Below, in pieces: positions 1-8,074 of a stretch of 18,195 nucleotides of DNA (position 1 is its first letter; each line of letters begins with the position of its first letter). The stretch lies in NCBI RefSeq assembly GCF_002453355.1, contig NZ_DKGQ01000055.1:5755-23949 (forward strand), given 5' to 3'. Origin of the DNA: Psychrobacter sp. UBA6766 (lineage in GTDB: Bacteria > Pseudomonadota > Gammaproteobacteria > Pseudomonadales > Moraxellaceae). A program made the translations under genes and the position numbers. Under the pieces are notes generated by a model. The model was given only the letters and a program-made list of their open reading frames with translations. It was not told the origin of the DNA and searched no databases.

Positions 1-532
1 AAAAGAAAAAGAAAAAGAAAAACAGGCAACAGCAGAAGACGCTAAACGTAAAGAAGAAGAAAAATTAAAAGAAGCAGAAGCGGTGCAAAAAGAACAACAG
101 CAAAATGAGCAGTTAGATACCAATAAAGACAACGATGCCGGTGAAACAGAAAAGCTAAGGACTGCTAGTAGTGCTGAGGAAAGTCAAGGCGCTGTGATGT
201 CGGATACTACAAAAGCTGACATTGATGATAAAGCAACTCACGAATCAAACCATGCTGCAGACGATAACAATATCAAAACCGTTATCGATAAAGCTGTTTC
301 AGATGCTGCTATTCATTTATCTTTAAAGGATACTAAGATTGGCGCGACTCAGCCAGAATTAGTCCGTGAGCTTGAGATGCATATCGATGATTATTTAAGT
401 GAGCAAATGATGCAAATTTCTGAGAATTTAAAATCTTGGTTACGTGCCGAGTTGGCACAGCATTTAACCGAACCTGATAAAGCCATTTCTAATGACAATG
501 AAAAGAATATCGCTAAGAAAAATATTCATTAG
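1..532 (+). CDS. 3' end of a Lys/Glu-rich coiled-coil protein, function unknown (partial)
   Basis: The reading frame is open from base 2 to the TAG at 530-532, so the gene begins before the window; a GTG at 83 is in frame but has no reason to be the start. The visible 176 residues begin with an alternating Lys/Glu stretch built on GAAAAA hexamers, then a Glu/Lys/Gln coiled coil to about residue 40, an acidic Ser/Asp/Asn-rich linker that looks disordered, and a better-defined C-terminal amphipathic segment (around ELVRELEMHIDDYLSEQ to LRAELAQHL) that probably forms helices. I do not recognise the family. The charged linker followed by a compact helical end resembles TolA-like or other scaffold proteins only in composition. 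It converges with the aminopeptidase P gene and ends about 65 bases before a strong terminator. That it is a real gene is fairly sure; its function is unknown. Confidence 0.7.
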   Translation, partial: KEKEKEKQATAEDAKRKEEEKLKEAEAVQKEQQQNEQLDTNKDNDAGETEKLRTASSAEESQGAVMSDTTKADIDDKATHESNHAADDNNIKTVIDKAVSDAAIHLSLKDTKIGATQPELVRELEMHIDDYLSEQMMQISENLKSWLRAELAQHLTEPDKAISNDNEKNIAKKNIH

Positions 533-596
533 TGATAAAAAGGAATAAGCGCTCGGTAAAAGTCCTAAGTTAAATTCAAAATTTTATCAAACACTC

Positions 597-629
597 AAAA
601 GCCCCGACCACATTGTCGGGGCTTTTTTT
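597..629. terminator. Bidirectional intrinsic terminator between convergent genes
   Basis: A perfect 8-bp GC-rich stem, GCCCCGAC (601-608) with GTCGGGGC (615-622), has a six-base loop. It is extended by AAAA (597-600) against TTTT (623-626). On the plus strand a seven-T tract follows; on the minus strand TTTTGAG follows. It can therefore end the upstream partial gene and, from the other side, the aminopeptidase P gene, whose stop codon lies about 40 bases away. Confidence 0.9.
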
Positions 630-666
630 GCTAGTTTTTTTGCTAATTAAAGTAAAAATGGCTATT

Positions 667-2484
667 TTAAATAGCCTTAGTTCGCTCAGTTAACCACTCA
701 AGCGCTGCGCCATCGACGCGGTCTTTTAGCTCGGCATAGACTTGGCTATGATAATCGTTAAGCCAATCAATCTCGATTTGGGTTAATAATGAAGGCTCGA
801 TCAAACGGGTATCAATTGGGCAGTAAGTGATGGTTTCAAAGTGTAGGAATTGTCCAAACTCAGTTTCAGTTGGATTCGCAACCGGTGTATTGACCACTAA
901 GTTTTCAATACGGATGCCCCATTTACCTTCACGGTATAAACCCGGCTCATTACTGGAAATCATGCCTTCTTTCATCGCCCGCTCTTTTGGCGTGCTGGCA
1001 CTATAAGCAATGACCTGCGGGCCTTCATGGACGTTTAAGAAATAACCAACGCCATGACCGGTACCATGACCATAGTCCATCTGTGCTTGCCACAAAGGCG
1101 CACGGCAAATCGCATCGATGAGCGGTGAGCCAATGCCATCAGGGAAATGTGCTCTTGCTAACGCGATATGAGCTTTTAGCACAGTGGTGAAATCGCGTTT
1201 ATGCTCGCTGCTTACTTTTCCAATCCCGACCACGCGGGTGATATCGGTGGTGCCGTTTTGATACTGCGCCCCTGAATCAATTAACAATAAGCCACCTTCG
1301 CCCTCAGCGACATCAAGGAAGCTGAATTTTTCTGGCGTCGCACGGTAATGCGGCAAAGCGCCATTTTCATTAAATCCTGCGATGGTCGGAAAACTTGGTG
1401 AAACATAATGCGGCTGTTGGCTACGCACATCTATCAGCATACTATCAACATCCAGCTCACTTAAGCGCTCACCATCTGCTAGGCGTTTTTCAAATGTCGC
1501 AAAAAACTCACTTAATGCTGCGCCATCTTGACGCATGGCTTCACGAACATGTTCGATATCCGCATCAGATTTCACTGATTTTAGCAAAGTACTTGGTGCC
1601 ATCTGCTCGATAAAGCCCACATCGTCGGCCATTTTTGATAGCGTACCGACAGCCACTTTGCTTGGGTCTAACAATAATATGTCTTCTGGCGTTAAGGTAG
1701 CTAATGCCTCTTGTACCGCATCATAATCTGCAAGCGTAATACCGCTGTCTTTTAGCGCTTTTTCAATCTCGCTACTGACTTTATTATTATCAACAAACAA
1801 GGTCGCTTTATCTTCGCTAATGACCATGTGCGCTAAAAATACCGGATTATAATCAACGTCCGCACCGCGTAAGTTGGTCAACCAAGCGATATCATCTAAG
1901 CTTGATAGTAAGTGATGGCTTGCGCCTGCGTCCGCCATTCCTGCGCGCACGGCGGCAAGTTTTGAGCTAGCGGACTGATCGATAAATTGCGCATCGTGTT
2001 GATATAATTTTGCTGATGGCAATGCTGGACGGTCGTTCCAAATCTCTGTCAAGACATCGCGCTCAGTAATTAAAGTAATATCGTTAGCATCAAACGCATC
2101 GAGCAATTTGTCTTGCTCAGCGATAGACAATACATTGCCATCAACCGCCACGCTATCGCCTTCCGCCAAGTTCTGCGCTAGCCAATCGATGTGATTTGGC
2201 TGACTAGGAGCCAGTTTTTCTAAGCTAATCCCTGTACCTTCTAGCTGATGCGCGGCGTGAACCCAATAACGGCTGTCCGTCCACAAACCTGCAAAATCAG
2301 CGGTAACAACCAATGTTCCAACCGATCCTGTAAAGCCCGATAGCCATAATCGTGCTTGCCAATATTCTGGCAAGTACTCAGACAAATGCGGGTCTGCTGA
2401 CGGTACGATAATTGCGGTCAAATCTTGTGCCGCTAACGTCTTACGCAGGCTTGCGATACGGTCATGAATGTGCTGTTTATTCAT
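667..2484 (-). CDS. Xaa-Pro aminopeptidase (aminopeptidase P, M24 family, long form)
   Basis: This 605-residue cytosolic metallopeptidase should remove the N-terminal residue from peptides with proline in second position, in the last steps of peptide breakdown. Two creatinase-like N-terminal domains cover roughly residues 1-310, the M24 pita-bread catalytic domain about 315-535, and a short C-terminal domain the rest, as in the approximately 600-residue aminopeptidase P subfamily rather than the 440-residue E. coli PepP. All five dinuclear metal ligands can be placed: D403 (in LIDSGAQ), D414 (TTDITR), H477 (HGTGHG), E513 (SNEPGLY) and E527 (RIEN); H486 matches the substrate-binding His of VHEGP. 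The ATG at 2484 has a good Shine-Dalgarno AAGGAAA (2490-2496, complement). It lies downstream of a peptide transporter on the same strand, but a 413-base gap makes a shared transcript unlikely. No oddity was seen in the enzyme. Confidence 0.95.
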   Translation of the reverse strand: MNKQHIHDRIASLRKTLAAQDLTAIIVPSADPHLSEYLPEYWQARLWLSGFTGSVGTLVVTADFAGLWTDSRYWVHAAHQLEGTGISLEKLAPSQPNHIDWLAQNLAEGDSVAVDGNVLSIAEQDKLLDAFDANDITLITERDVLTEIWNDRPALPSAKLYQHDAQFIDQSASSKLAAVRAGMADAGASHHLLSSLDDIAWLTNLRGADVDYNPVFLAHMVISEDKATLFVDNNKVSSEIEKALKDSGITLADYDAVQEALATLTPEDILLLDPSKVAVGTLSKMADDVGFIEQMAPSTLLKSVKSDADIEHVREAMRQDGAALSEFFATFEKRLADGERLSELDVDSMLIDVRSQQPHYVSPSFPTIAGFNENGALPHYRATPEKFSFLDVAEGEGGLLLIDSGAQYQNGTTDITRVVGIGKVSSEHKRDFTTVLKAHIALARAHFPDGIGSPLIDAICRAPLWQAQMDYGHGTGHGVGYFLNVHEGPQVIAYSASTPKERAMKEGMISSNEPGLYREGKWGIRIENLVVNTPVANPTETEFGQFLHFETITYCPIDTRLIEPSLLTQIEIDWLNDYHSQVYAELKDRVDGAALEWLTERTKAI

Positions 2485-2897
2485 TAGGGTTTCCTTATTG
2501 ATTTTGGAAAATTACGATTGTGAGGCGACTATGAGTAGTCGTCTTATTTGCGCGGGTAAATGTATGCGTGTTAATTGAACCGTTATAGTCAAATGAACGG
2601 TTTAATATTTTAAGAATTATATTTATATGAGTGAATAAGATAGTTTAAGCGAACGACTATTAATAACAGCATAGTATTAAAGAAGCATAGGATTAAAGCA
2701 AAGCATCTCTAGATGTTTGGGCAGATGGCTGGCTTTCAATGGCTTCGAAGAATAACTTACTTATTGAAGCGATAAAACGTGCTACCGATTATGGTAACAC
2801 GTCCTGTCTTTTGCCGTTTATGCGGATAGTTACTCATTCAAAATGGGCTTAGATAAACCCTCATTATTTAAACCTAACCATACTGTTAAGGCTTTAT
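2485..2897. other. 413-base gap between aminopeptidase P and the peptide transporter
   Basis: No convincing coding region was found on either strand. Next to the aminopeptidase start, on the minus strand, lie a small hairpin in the leader (CGACTA / TAGTCG, 2526-2531 and 2536-2541) and an operator-like inverted repeat AACCGTT (2578-2584) with AACGGTT (2596-2602), which encloses most of the motif TTGACTATAAC (complement of 2582-2592). At the other end is a hairpin that probably terminates the transporter transcript (2777-2802). The middle, 2603-2770, is AT-rich and I see nothing definite in it. Confidence 0.6.
2774..2802 (-). terminator. Probable terminator of the peptide transporter gene
   Basis: Read on the minus strand, ACGTG-TTACC-ATAATC-GGTAGCACGT forms a 10-position stem (2777-2802) with one mismatch, followed by TTTTATC. 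It lies about 95 bases past the transporter stop codon. The stem is imperfect and the T tract short, so this is a moderate call. Confidence 0.4.
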
Positions 2898-4463
2898 TTA
2901 TGAGTTCATTTTGTCGGCTTGCTCACTCTTTAACAACATATTACTGATAGGTTTGGCTAACACTAATAATACCATTGCTGTTACCACCAAAAAGATGGTC
3001 ATGGTTGTAAATAACGTTGGTAAGCTTTCGATTTTATCCGCTGAAACGTGGCCACCGAAAAACGCTGCAACAAGGTTACCCATGGCGACAGAAGCAAAGA
3101 ATAATCCCATCATTTGTCCTTGCATGCCTTTTGGTGCAAGCTTGGTCATCGATGATAAACCTACCGGACTCAGCGCCAACTCTCCTAAGGTGAGTAGTAA
3201 TAGACTACCCACGAGCCATAATGGCGATGCTAAGCTACCGTCGCTGGTCAAAATGCTCTTAGAAGCAAAAATCATCAATGAAAAGCCTGCAGCGGTAATT
3301 AACATACCAAGCGCAAACTTCGTCATACTGTTAGGCTCAAGACCACGTTTACCAAGCTTGACCCAGATAATACTAACGATGGGTGCGAGCAGTAAAATAA
3401 ACAAAGGATTTAAGGACTGAAACCAAATACTAGGGATCTCAAATCCTAAAACATTGAGATCCGTATAGCGATCGGCAAATAGGTTAAATGACGTTGGCTG
3501 CTGCTCAAAACTTGACCAAAACAGCGTCGAACCAATGATTAAAATAAAACAAGTGAGCAGACGCAGTTTATCGGTTTTATCAAGTCTAGGTGAGACAAAC
3601 ATAACTGCGAAGTAACCTATCACCACCGCAGCAATGATATAGGTCATATATTCGGCGACCATTTCAGGATTGAACGGTATGGCGCCGCTCGCCACCAAAA
3701 CCACAATCACTGCCAATAAAACCAAAAATCCGATAACCCAGCGACCAATATTCTTATAGCGGTCACTGGCATGTTCCCATTCTGGTTTGATATTTTTGGC
3801 GCGTGCATAGTGCGTTAAGGTTTTTTGGGCAGAAAAGCGGTAGATCAATAATGATATCAGCATACCGATACCACCCACACCAAAGCCTGCATGCCACATG
3901 CCTTTTTCTTTAAACACCCCAACAATCAGCGCTGCCAATAGGGCGCCTATATTAATGCCCATATAGAACAAGGTAAAACCACCATCACGGCGCACATCGC
4001 CTTTTTTATACAAAGCGCCTACCATGACAGAGATACAGGTTTTAAATAGCCCTGACCCTAAAACAATACATATTAAACCAATAAAAAACAGCGTCATGCC
4101 AAATATGGCTGATAGCGCAATACATAAGTGACCGAGGGCAATAATAACACTGCCCCACCACAGCGCACGCTCTTGGCCGAGCCAGTTATCAGCCAGCCAA
4201 CCACCCGGCACCGCTGCCAAATATAATGAACCAGCAAAAATACCATAGATAGCAGATGCAGTGACTTCATCAAAGCCAAAGCCGCCGCTACCAACGGTTG
4301 CAACCATAAAAAGTACTAATAACGGACGAATACTATAATAAGAAAAGCGTTCCCACATTTCAGTAAAAAATAGTGGGCGTAGTGGCTTTGGATGCCCCAT
4401 AAACCCATTATCTAGCGCTGCCAATTGGGCATCACTAACATTTGTTTTTGAGTCTCTGCTCAT
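2898..4463 (-). CDS. Proton-dependent oligopeptide transporter (POT/PTR2 family, MFS)
   Basis: This 521-residue inner-membrane symporter should import di- and tripeptides with protons. The family signature ExxERFxYY is present as E35-M-W-E38-R39-F-S-Y-Y43, the proton-coupling and peptide-carboxylate motif. The first PTR2 region appears around residues 86-99 (PGGWLADNWLGQER), a conserved Lys at 141 follows GSGLF, and the second PTR2 signature FYMGINIG is at 166-173. About 13-14 hydrophobic helices span the rest, in line with bacterial POTs (12 core plus 2 extra). After YY the usual Gly-Met-Arg is Ser-Ile-Arg, a mild departure. The ATG at 4463 has AAAGGAA (4471-4477, complement) at good spacing. 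The aminopeptidase P gene downstream on the same strand could process imported peptides. The substrate is inferred from the family; a closely related non-peptide specificity cannot be excluded. Confidence 0.93.
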   Translation of the reverse strand: MSRDSKTNVSDAQLAALDNGFMGHPKPLRPLFFTEMWERFSYYSIRPLLVLFMVATVGSGGFGFDEVTASAIYGIFAGSLYLAAVPGGWLADNWLGQERALWWGSVIIALGHLCIALSAIFGMTLFFIGLICIVLGSGLFKTCISVMVGALYKKGDVRRDGGFTLFYMGINIGALLAALIVGVFKEKGMWHAGFGVGGIGMLISLLIYRFSAQKTLTHYARAKNIKPEWEHASDRYKNIGRWVIGFLVLLAVIVVLVASGAIPFNPEMVAEYMTYIIAAVVIGYFAVMFVSPRLDKTDKLRLLTCFILIIGSTLFWSSFEQQPTSFNLFADRYTDLNVLGFEIPSIWFQSLNPLFILLLAPIVSIIWVKLGKRGLEPNSMTKFALGMLITAAGFSLMIFASKSILTSDGSLASPLWLVGSLLLLTLGELALSPVGLSSMTKLAPKGMQGQMMGLFFASVAMGNLVAAFFGGHVSADKIESLPTLFTTMTIFLVVTAMVLLVLAKPISNMLLKSEQADKMNS

Positions 4464-4535
4464 AACTTTATTCCTTTAAAGACCACTGTAATGACGACCA
4501 AACTCCTAATTATTTTGCTAAGCGGTCATATAGGG

Positions 4536-4564
4536 GCATTATTGTTTCACTTGGTTATAGTCAA
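4536..4564 (-). promoter_or_regulatory. Possible promoter of the peptide transporter
   Basis: On the minus strand TTGACT (complement of 4559-4564) is followed after 17 bases by TAATGC (4536-4541). The -35 box is good (5 of 6) and the -10 box poor; AATAAT two bases earlier is a better -10 but gives a 15-base spacer. TTGACT lies within an 11-base motif shared with the aminopeptidase P upstream region. Confidence 0.3.
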
Positions 4565-4602
4565 GTAAAGAAAAAGTTATCCAATAATTACACAAATACC
4601 TA

Positions 4603-4637
4603 CAAAAAAACCTGCGCTTAGTTAACCAAGCGCAGGT
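4603..4637 (-). terminator. Intrinsic terminator of the small acidic-tail protein gene
   Basis: Read on the minus strand, ACCTGCGCTT (complement of 4628-4637) pairs perfectly over 10 bp with AAGCGCAGGT (complement of 4610-4619) across an 8-base loop. A run of seven T follows (complement of 4604-4610). It is placed about 100 bases after the stop codon at 4735 and insulates the transporter gene from this transcript. Confidence 0.88.
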
Positions 4638-4734
4638 CTTTGTCTAGCTTCTAGAGTCTTTTTAACCTCTAGCATCAAGCGTCATCACAACAACTGGTCA
4701 TCTGTTTTAATAACAAAATCTCTCAATGACGAGA

Positions 4735-5193
4735 TTACTCTGCAGCCTCAGGTGTGGCTCTTTCAGTCTTGCCAGCGTCCGCATCAGCGTCAGCTTGTTC
4801 TGCTGTTAAATCAGCATCATCGGCGACTGCTGCCTGATTGACCGTACCTTCAGCGGTTGCTGTTCCAGATTCAGCGGCAACCACAGCACCGTCGGTATCG
4901 ACTGTTGGCGTTACGGTAGCATCTGCTGGATTTTCCGTAGTTGCGGTTGCAGGTGTACCCGTTGTTAGCGCGTCAGCAGTTTCAGCTGGCGCGGCCTCAT
5001 CAGTAGTAGTAGGAGTAGTCGCCTCTTCTGTTTCGACAGCCGCTTCGGTAGTCTCCGCCGTAATATGCTCACCTGCTGGACGCAAATAGCCAGAAATGCC
5101 GATTAATAAGACGATACTTAAAAATAAGGCAACACCGCCTAAAGCAAATAGGGTCTCTTTTTTGGGGTTGTTCTTAACGATATCTTCTGACAT
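4735..5193 (-). CDS. Small membrane-anchored protein with long acidic Ala/Thr/Glu-rich tail, function unknown
   Basis: The 152-residue product begins with a short hydrophilic head ending in Lys11-Lys12, then one hydrophobic segment (about residues 14-34) and a tail of about 115 residues made almost only of Ala, Thr, Glu, Asp, Val, Pro and Gly. By the positive-inside rule the head is cytoplasmic and the acidic tail periplasmic, and the tail should be disordered. No cleavage site, lipobox or domain is visible, and I do not recognise a family. It has its own good promoter (5234-5263) and a strong terminator (4603-4637), which supports a real, separately transcribed gene although composition alone is weak evidence. 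It follows lnt by 137 bases on the same strand, but the promoter suggests independence. The ATG at 5193 has AAGG very close to it and GGTGG slightly further up. Confidence 0.72.
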   Translation of the reverse strand: MSEDIVKNNPKKETLFALGGVALFLSIVLLIGISGYLRPAGEHITAETTEAAVETEEATTPTTTDEAAPAETADALTTGTPATATTENPADATVTPTVDTDGAVVAAESGTATAEGTVNQAAVADDADLTAEQADADADAGKTERATPEAAE

Positions 5194-5233
5194 ACCTTAT
5201 CCACCTTGCACAAAATATTTAAAATATTGGCCC

Positions 5234-5263
5234 ATTATATCGCAATTTATATCAATTTGTTAA
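5234..5263 (-). promoter_or_regulatory. Sigma-70-type promoter of the small acidic-tail protein gene
   Basis: On the minus strand TTAACA (complement of 5258-5263, 5 of 6 to consensus) is followed after 18 bases by a perfect TATAAT (complement of 5234-5239). The predicted start near 5227 gives a leader of about 34 bases before the ATG at 5193. Confidence 0.6.
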
Positions 5264-5287
5264 ACCCTTAACTATTTAAAGGGTTTA
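5261..5287. repeat. AT-rich hairpin after lnt, possible weak terminator
   Basis: TAAACCCTT (5261-5269) pairs perfectly with AAGGGTTTA (5279-5287) around a 9-base loop, about 43 bases past the lnt stop codon. Neither strand has a proper T tract after it, so termination would be weak. It overlaps the -35 box of the next gene, so it could instead be regulatory. Confidence 0.4.
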
Positions 5288-5329
5288 TTAGCGAAAAAAT
5301 TTAAAACCGAACACTATTAGCATTTTTTC

Positions 5330-6904
5330 TTATTTGACCAAACGTGATCGCGGGGTCGCACGCTTGCCAAGATAGCTTAATAATAGCAGAAGCGCAATAA
5401 TGATTAGAATAGGATAATTACCAGCGCGCATATAAGGCGTACTGCCAACCCGTGCCTGAACATCGCCGCGTAAGACCGTTCGCTCAAACTGCGGCGCCCG
5501 CTTCACGATACGACCTTTGTGATCAATGATAGCCGTGACACCTGTATTGGTCGCGCGCATAAACCAGCGACCGTTTTCAAGCGCTCGCATTTGTACCATC
5601 TGCAAGTGTTGGAGCGGACCTGCTGAAGTACCAAACCATGCGTCGTTGGAGATGGTTAATAAAAAGTCGGTATTGATGGCATTTTTGCGTGTGGTATCAG
5701 GGTAGGCCACTTCATAGCAGACCGCAGCGCCCAAATTATGACCGCGAACACGCAGCGGCGATTGATCTTCACTACCACGACTATAGCTCATGATTTCTTG
5801 GCTTCCGGCCAAATTGGGTAAAATGTCTAGCAGCCCTTCGAACGGAATATATTCACCAAACGGAACTAAGCGCTGCTTTTTATATAGACCTTCTGCATCT
5901 GCTCCTAAAGCAATCACACTATTATAAAACGGTGGATATTTATCATGGGCCTCATCAAACGCTGCTTCATCTTTATAAGGAATGCCAGTGACCCACGTGG
6001 TATCAGTCTCTTTGGCCATTTTCACCATTTCACTGATAAAACCAATCGCCTCAGTCTGAAACATCGGAATCGATGATTCAGGCCACAAAACCATATCGCG
6101 TCCCCATTCTGTACTGGTCAACGTCGCATAGATTTTTAGTGTTTCTACCTGATACTCGGTGAGCCATTTTAAATCTTGCGGAATATTGCCTTGGATTAAT
6201 GACACTGACAAATCAGGCGTACCTTTGGGTTTTGTCCACTGCGGATTTATCAACCATAAGGCACAGCTTACCACCAGTAAAGCGACGGTAGGAATCATAT
6301 AACCGCCGCGGCGACGGAAAAGCTCAACCAAGCTGGCCGCCAATAATACCGCAACGAAAGAAATGGCAAACACACCAGCAACAGGCGCTAATGACGATAG
6401 CCAATATTGTTCAGTAAAGGCATAACCCACAAATAACCATGGAAAACCCGTAAATAGCCAGGTTTTCATCCACTCTTGCAGCACCCAAAGCGCAGCAAAC
6501 GACAAAGGCTGCTTGCCGACGACTCGATTAAAAACCAGCGCCAAAAAGCCGTGGAACAATCCCATGCCCAGCCCCATCAGCGCAATCATAATGAGCGCGA
6601 GCCATACCGGCGTATCACCGTAGACATGGATAGAAGTGTAAAGCCAAAACGCTCCGACGCACCAAAGCCCAGTGCCGTAAGCCTGACCAATAACAAACGC
6701 ACGCTTGCCACTCATATTAGGCATTAGTAAAGCGTATAAGATAGCAGGTGATACCAGTGCCATCGGCCAAAAACCATAAGGCGCGAGGGCAAAGATAAAC
6801 ACGGCGCCTGCCAACCACGCAATCAATATAGTCAACACCATCGGTAAGCCCTTTGGCTTATCGGGGTTTAGACGTTTTTGCAAATCAACAGTAGACAGAC
6901 GCAT
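5330..6904 (-). CDS. lnt: Apolipoprotein N-acyltransferase
   Basis: Lnt adds the third acyl chain to the N-terminal Cys of outer-membrane-bound lipoproteins in the inner membrane, the last step before Lol sorting. The 524-residue protein has the expected block of hydrophobic helices in roughly the first 220 residues, a periplasmic nitrilase-like domain (about 230-490) and a final helix near 500-515. The Glu-Lys-Cys catalytic triad is complete: E276 in WPESS, K343 in YKKQRLVPFGEYIP and C396 in AVCYEVAYPD. The chosen ATG has only a weak GGAT before it; Met22 is an alternative that would still keep the first helix. It follows corC as in the enterobacterial ybeZYX-lnt cluster, but with a 270-base gap and a terminator in between. 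Confidence 0.96.
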   Translation of the reverse strand: MRLSTVDLQKRLNPDKPKGLPMVLTILIAWLAGAVFIFALAPYGFWPMALVSPAILYALLMPNMSGKRAFVIGQAYGTGLWCVGAFWLYTSIHVYGDTPVWLALIMIALMGLGMGLFHGFLALVFNRVVGKQPLSFAALWVLQEWMKTWLFTGFPWLFVGYAFTEQYWLSSLAPVAGVFAISFVAVLLAASLVELFRRRGGYMIPTVALLVVSCALWLINPQWTKPKGTPDLSVSLIQGNIPQDLKWLTEYQVETLKIYATLTSTEWGRDMVLWPESSIPMFQTEAIGFISEMVKMAKETDTTWVTGIPYKDEAAFDEAHDKYPPFYNSVIALGADAEGLYKKQRLVPFGEYIPFEGLLDILPNLAGSQEIMSYSRGSEDQSPLRVRGHNLGAAVCYEVAYPDTTRKNAINTDFLLTISNDAWFGTSAGPLQHLQMVQMRALENGRWFMRATNTGVTAIIDHKGRIVKRAPQFERTVLRGDVQARVGSTPYMRAGNYPILIIIALLLLLSYLGKRATPRSRLVK

Positions 6905-6964
6905 AGCAGTTATCCAAAACCTTATTATTCAATCATATTAAAACTTAAATGAATACTTACTGAT

Positions 6965-6993
6965 TCATTAGTGCTTAATTCATAACCAGTCAA
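6965..6993 (-). promoter_or_regulatory. Possible promoter of lnt
   Basis: On the minus strand TTGACT (complement of 6988-6993) is followed after 17 bases by TAATGA (complement of 6965-6970), giving a leader of about 54 bases. The -10 box is poor, but the arrangement TTGACT-N17-TAATG is the same as before the peptide transporter. Some local promoter is needed because corC ends in a strong terminator. Confidence 0.3.
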
Positions 6994-7094
6994 ATTACAA
7001 CAAATCAAGTATCAAAAATAAAACTTGCCCATGATACCAGTCTGCACCCTTCAATGGGTAAATTTGCGTTGCAAAATACCGATTTTAAAAACAA

Positions 7095-7122
7095 AAAAAA
7101 CACGACCGCAATCGTGTTTTTT
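7095..7122 (-). terminator. Strong intrinsic terminator of corC
   Basis: AAAAAACACGA (7095-7105) and TCGTGTTTTTT (7112-7122) form a perfect 11-bp stem with a six-base loop. On the minus strand a run of eight T (complement of 7093-7100) follows the G+C part of the stem. It lies about 55 bases past the corC stop codon and separates corC from lnt. Confidence 0.88.
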
Positions 7123-7174
7123 CTGAGATTCATTTATAGCCAATTTACAAATTAAATGGTAGAGCAATGAACGA

Positions 7175-8074
7175 TTAATGGCTTCCTATCAATATTTGCT
7201 GATCGGCATTGGTTTTGGTGAGCTCAAGATTCTGGATAAAGCGTCCTTCAACGTCAGTAATAGTGATTTGCCAATCGTCTATCCTCACGCTTTCGCCTTC
7301 CAAATCGCCAACATGACCGAGCGCTTGCATCACCAAACCGCCCATCGTATCAACATCGGTATCATCGAAATGTGCACCAAGCTCATCATTACAGTCTTCG
7401 ATCACCGTCGAGGCTTGCACACGCCATGTATTTGGTCTTTCAGGGTCAGCGATGATATTATTAATGTCACTGTCTTCATCGAAGTCATCATGCTCATCGA
7501 CGATATCGCCGACGATTTCCTCGAGCAAGTCTTCCATTGTTACGACACCAGCGAAATTACCAAACTCATCAACGACAATCGCCATGTGCACTTGAGTGCG
7601 CTGCAAGGAGCGTAGCAAGGTATCTGAGCGCGCCGTTTCGCTGATATAGAGTGGCTGACGGACGAGGTCTCGTAAACGTTTACTATCAATTTTGTCTTCT
7701 TGGTCACGCACCATGTGTACGAGGATGGGAATCAAATCTTTTGCCAACAAGATACCGATCACTGCGTCATCATCTTGGCTATCAAACACCGGATAACGCG
7801 AGTGCGTGGTTTCAAGGATGATATCCATCACTTCAGCCAGGCTGGTGGTCTCATGCAGCCCAACCACTTGCGGACGTGGGGTCATAATTTCGCGGACTTG
7901 CGTTGCAGGCAGGTCGAGCACACCTTCTAGCATGTCCACGGTATCTGGTTCTAAGAACTGGCGCGAGTCTTGCACCAAACGTATCAGTTCATCACGGGTT
8001 TCGGGGGCGGTCGATAGCCAGCGTTTTAAGCCGCGCATCGACCAACTACTCGGGCTTGGAGCGTCTTCAGACAT
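7175..8074 (-). CDS. corC: CorC/YbeX-type CBS-domain protein (Mg2+/Co2+ homeostasis)
   Basis: This 299-residue cytoplasmic protein matches the soluble CorC/YbeX form (292 residues in E. coli), linked in enterobacteria to magnesium and cobalt efflux through CorA and, for YbeX, to magnesium homeostasis and ribosome maturation. A CBS pair starts at the characteristic VREIMTPRPQVVGL (near residue 60) and covers about 60-195, including HSRYPVF and VVDEFGNFAGVVTMEDLLEE. The C-terminal CorC_HlyC transporter-associated domain runs from about 210 to the end (TMGGLVMQALGHVGD). There are no membrane helices, unlike the CorB or haemolysin-C forms. The ATG at 8074 has AGAGG at an unusually long spacing of 15 bases and no other in-frame start nearby. 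The usual upstream partners ybeY and ybeZ are absent; a divergent DUF4105 gene occupies that side. Confidence 0.92.
   Translation of the reverse strand: MSEDAPSPSSWSMRGLKRWLSTAPETRDELIRLVQDSRQFLEPDTVDMLEGVLDLPATQVREIMTPRPQVVGLHETTSLAEVMDIILETTHSRYPVFDSQDDDAVIGILLAKDLIPILVHMVRDQEDKIDSKRLRDLVRQPLYISETARSDTLLRSLQRTQVHMAIVVDEFGNFAGVVTMEDLLEEIVGDIVDEHDDFDEDSDINNIIADPERPNTWRVQASTVIEDCNDELGAHFDDTDVDTMGGLVMQALGHVGDLEGESVRIDDWQITITDVEGRFIQNLELTKTNADQQILIGSH

Noticed and set aside
660..676. Palindrome GGCTATTT-T-AAATAGCC at the end of the aminopeptidase gene
   Set aside because: It covers the stop codon and last codons, has no T tract, and the strong terminator next to it explains termination; reported only here.
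2911..3420. Open frame on the plus strand (169 codons) inside the peptide transporter
   Set aside because: It lies opposite a transporter gene with clear family motifs, and its protein has no domain-like character; it is an antisense shadow.
4838..5089. Ala/Val/Ser-rich open frame on the plus strand
   Set aside because: It is the complement of the Ala/Thr/Glu-rich tail; the minus-strand frame has the promoter, membrane anchor and terminator.
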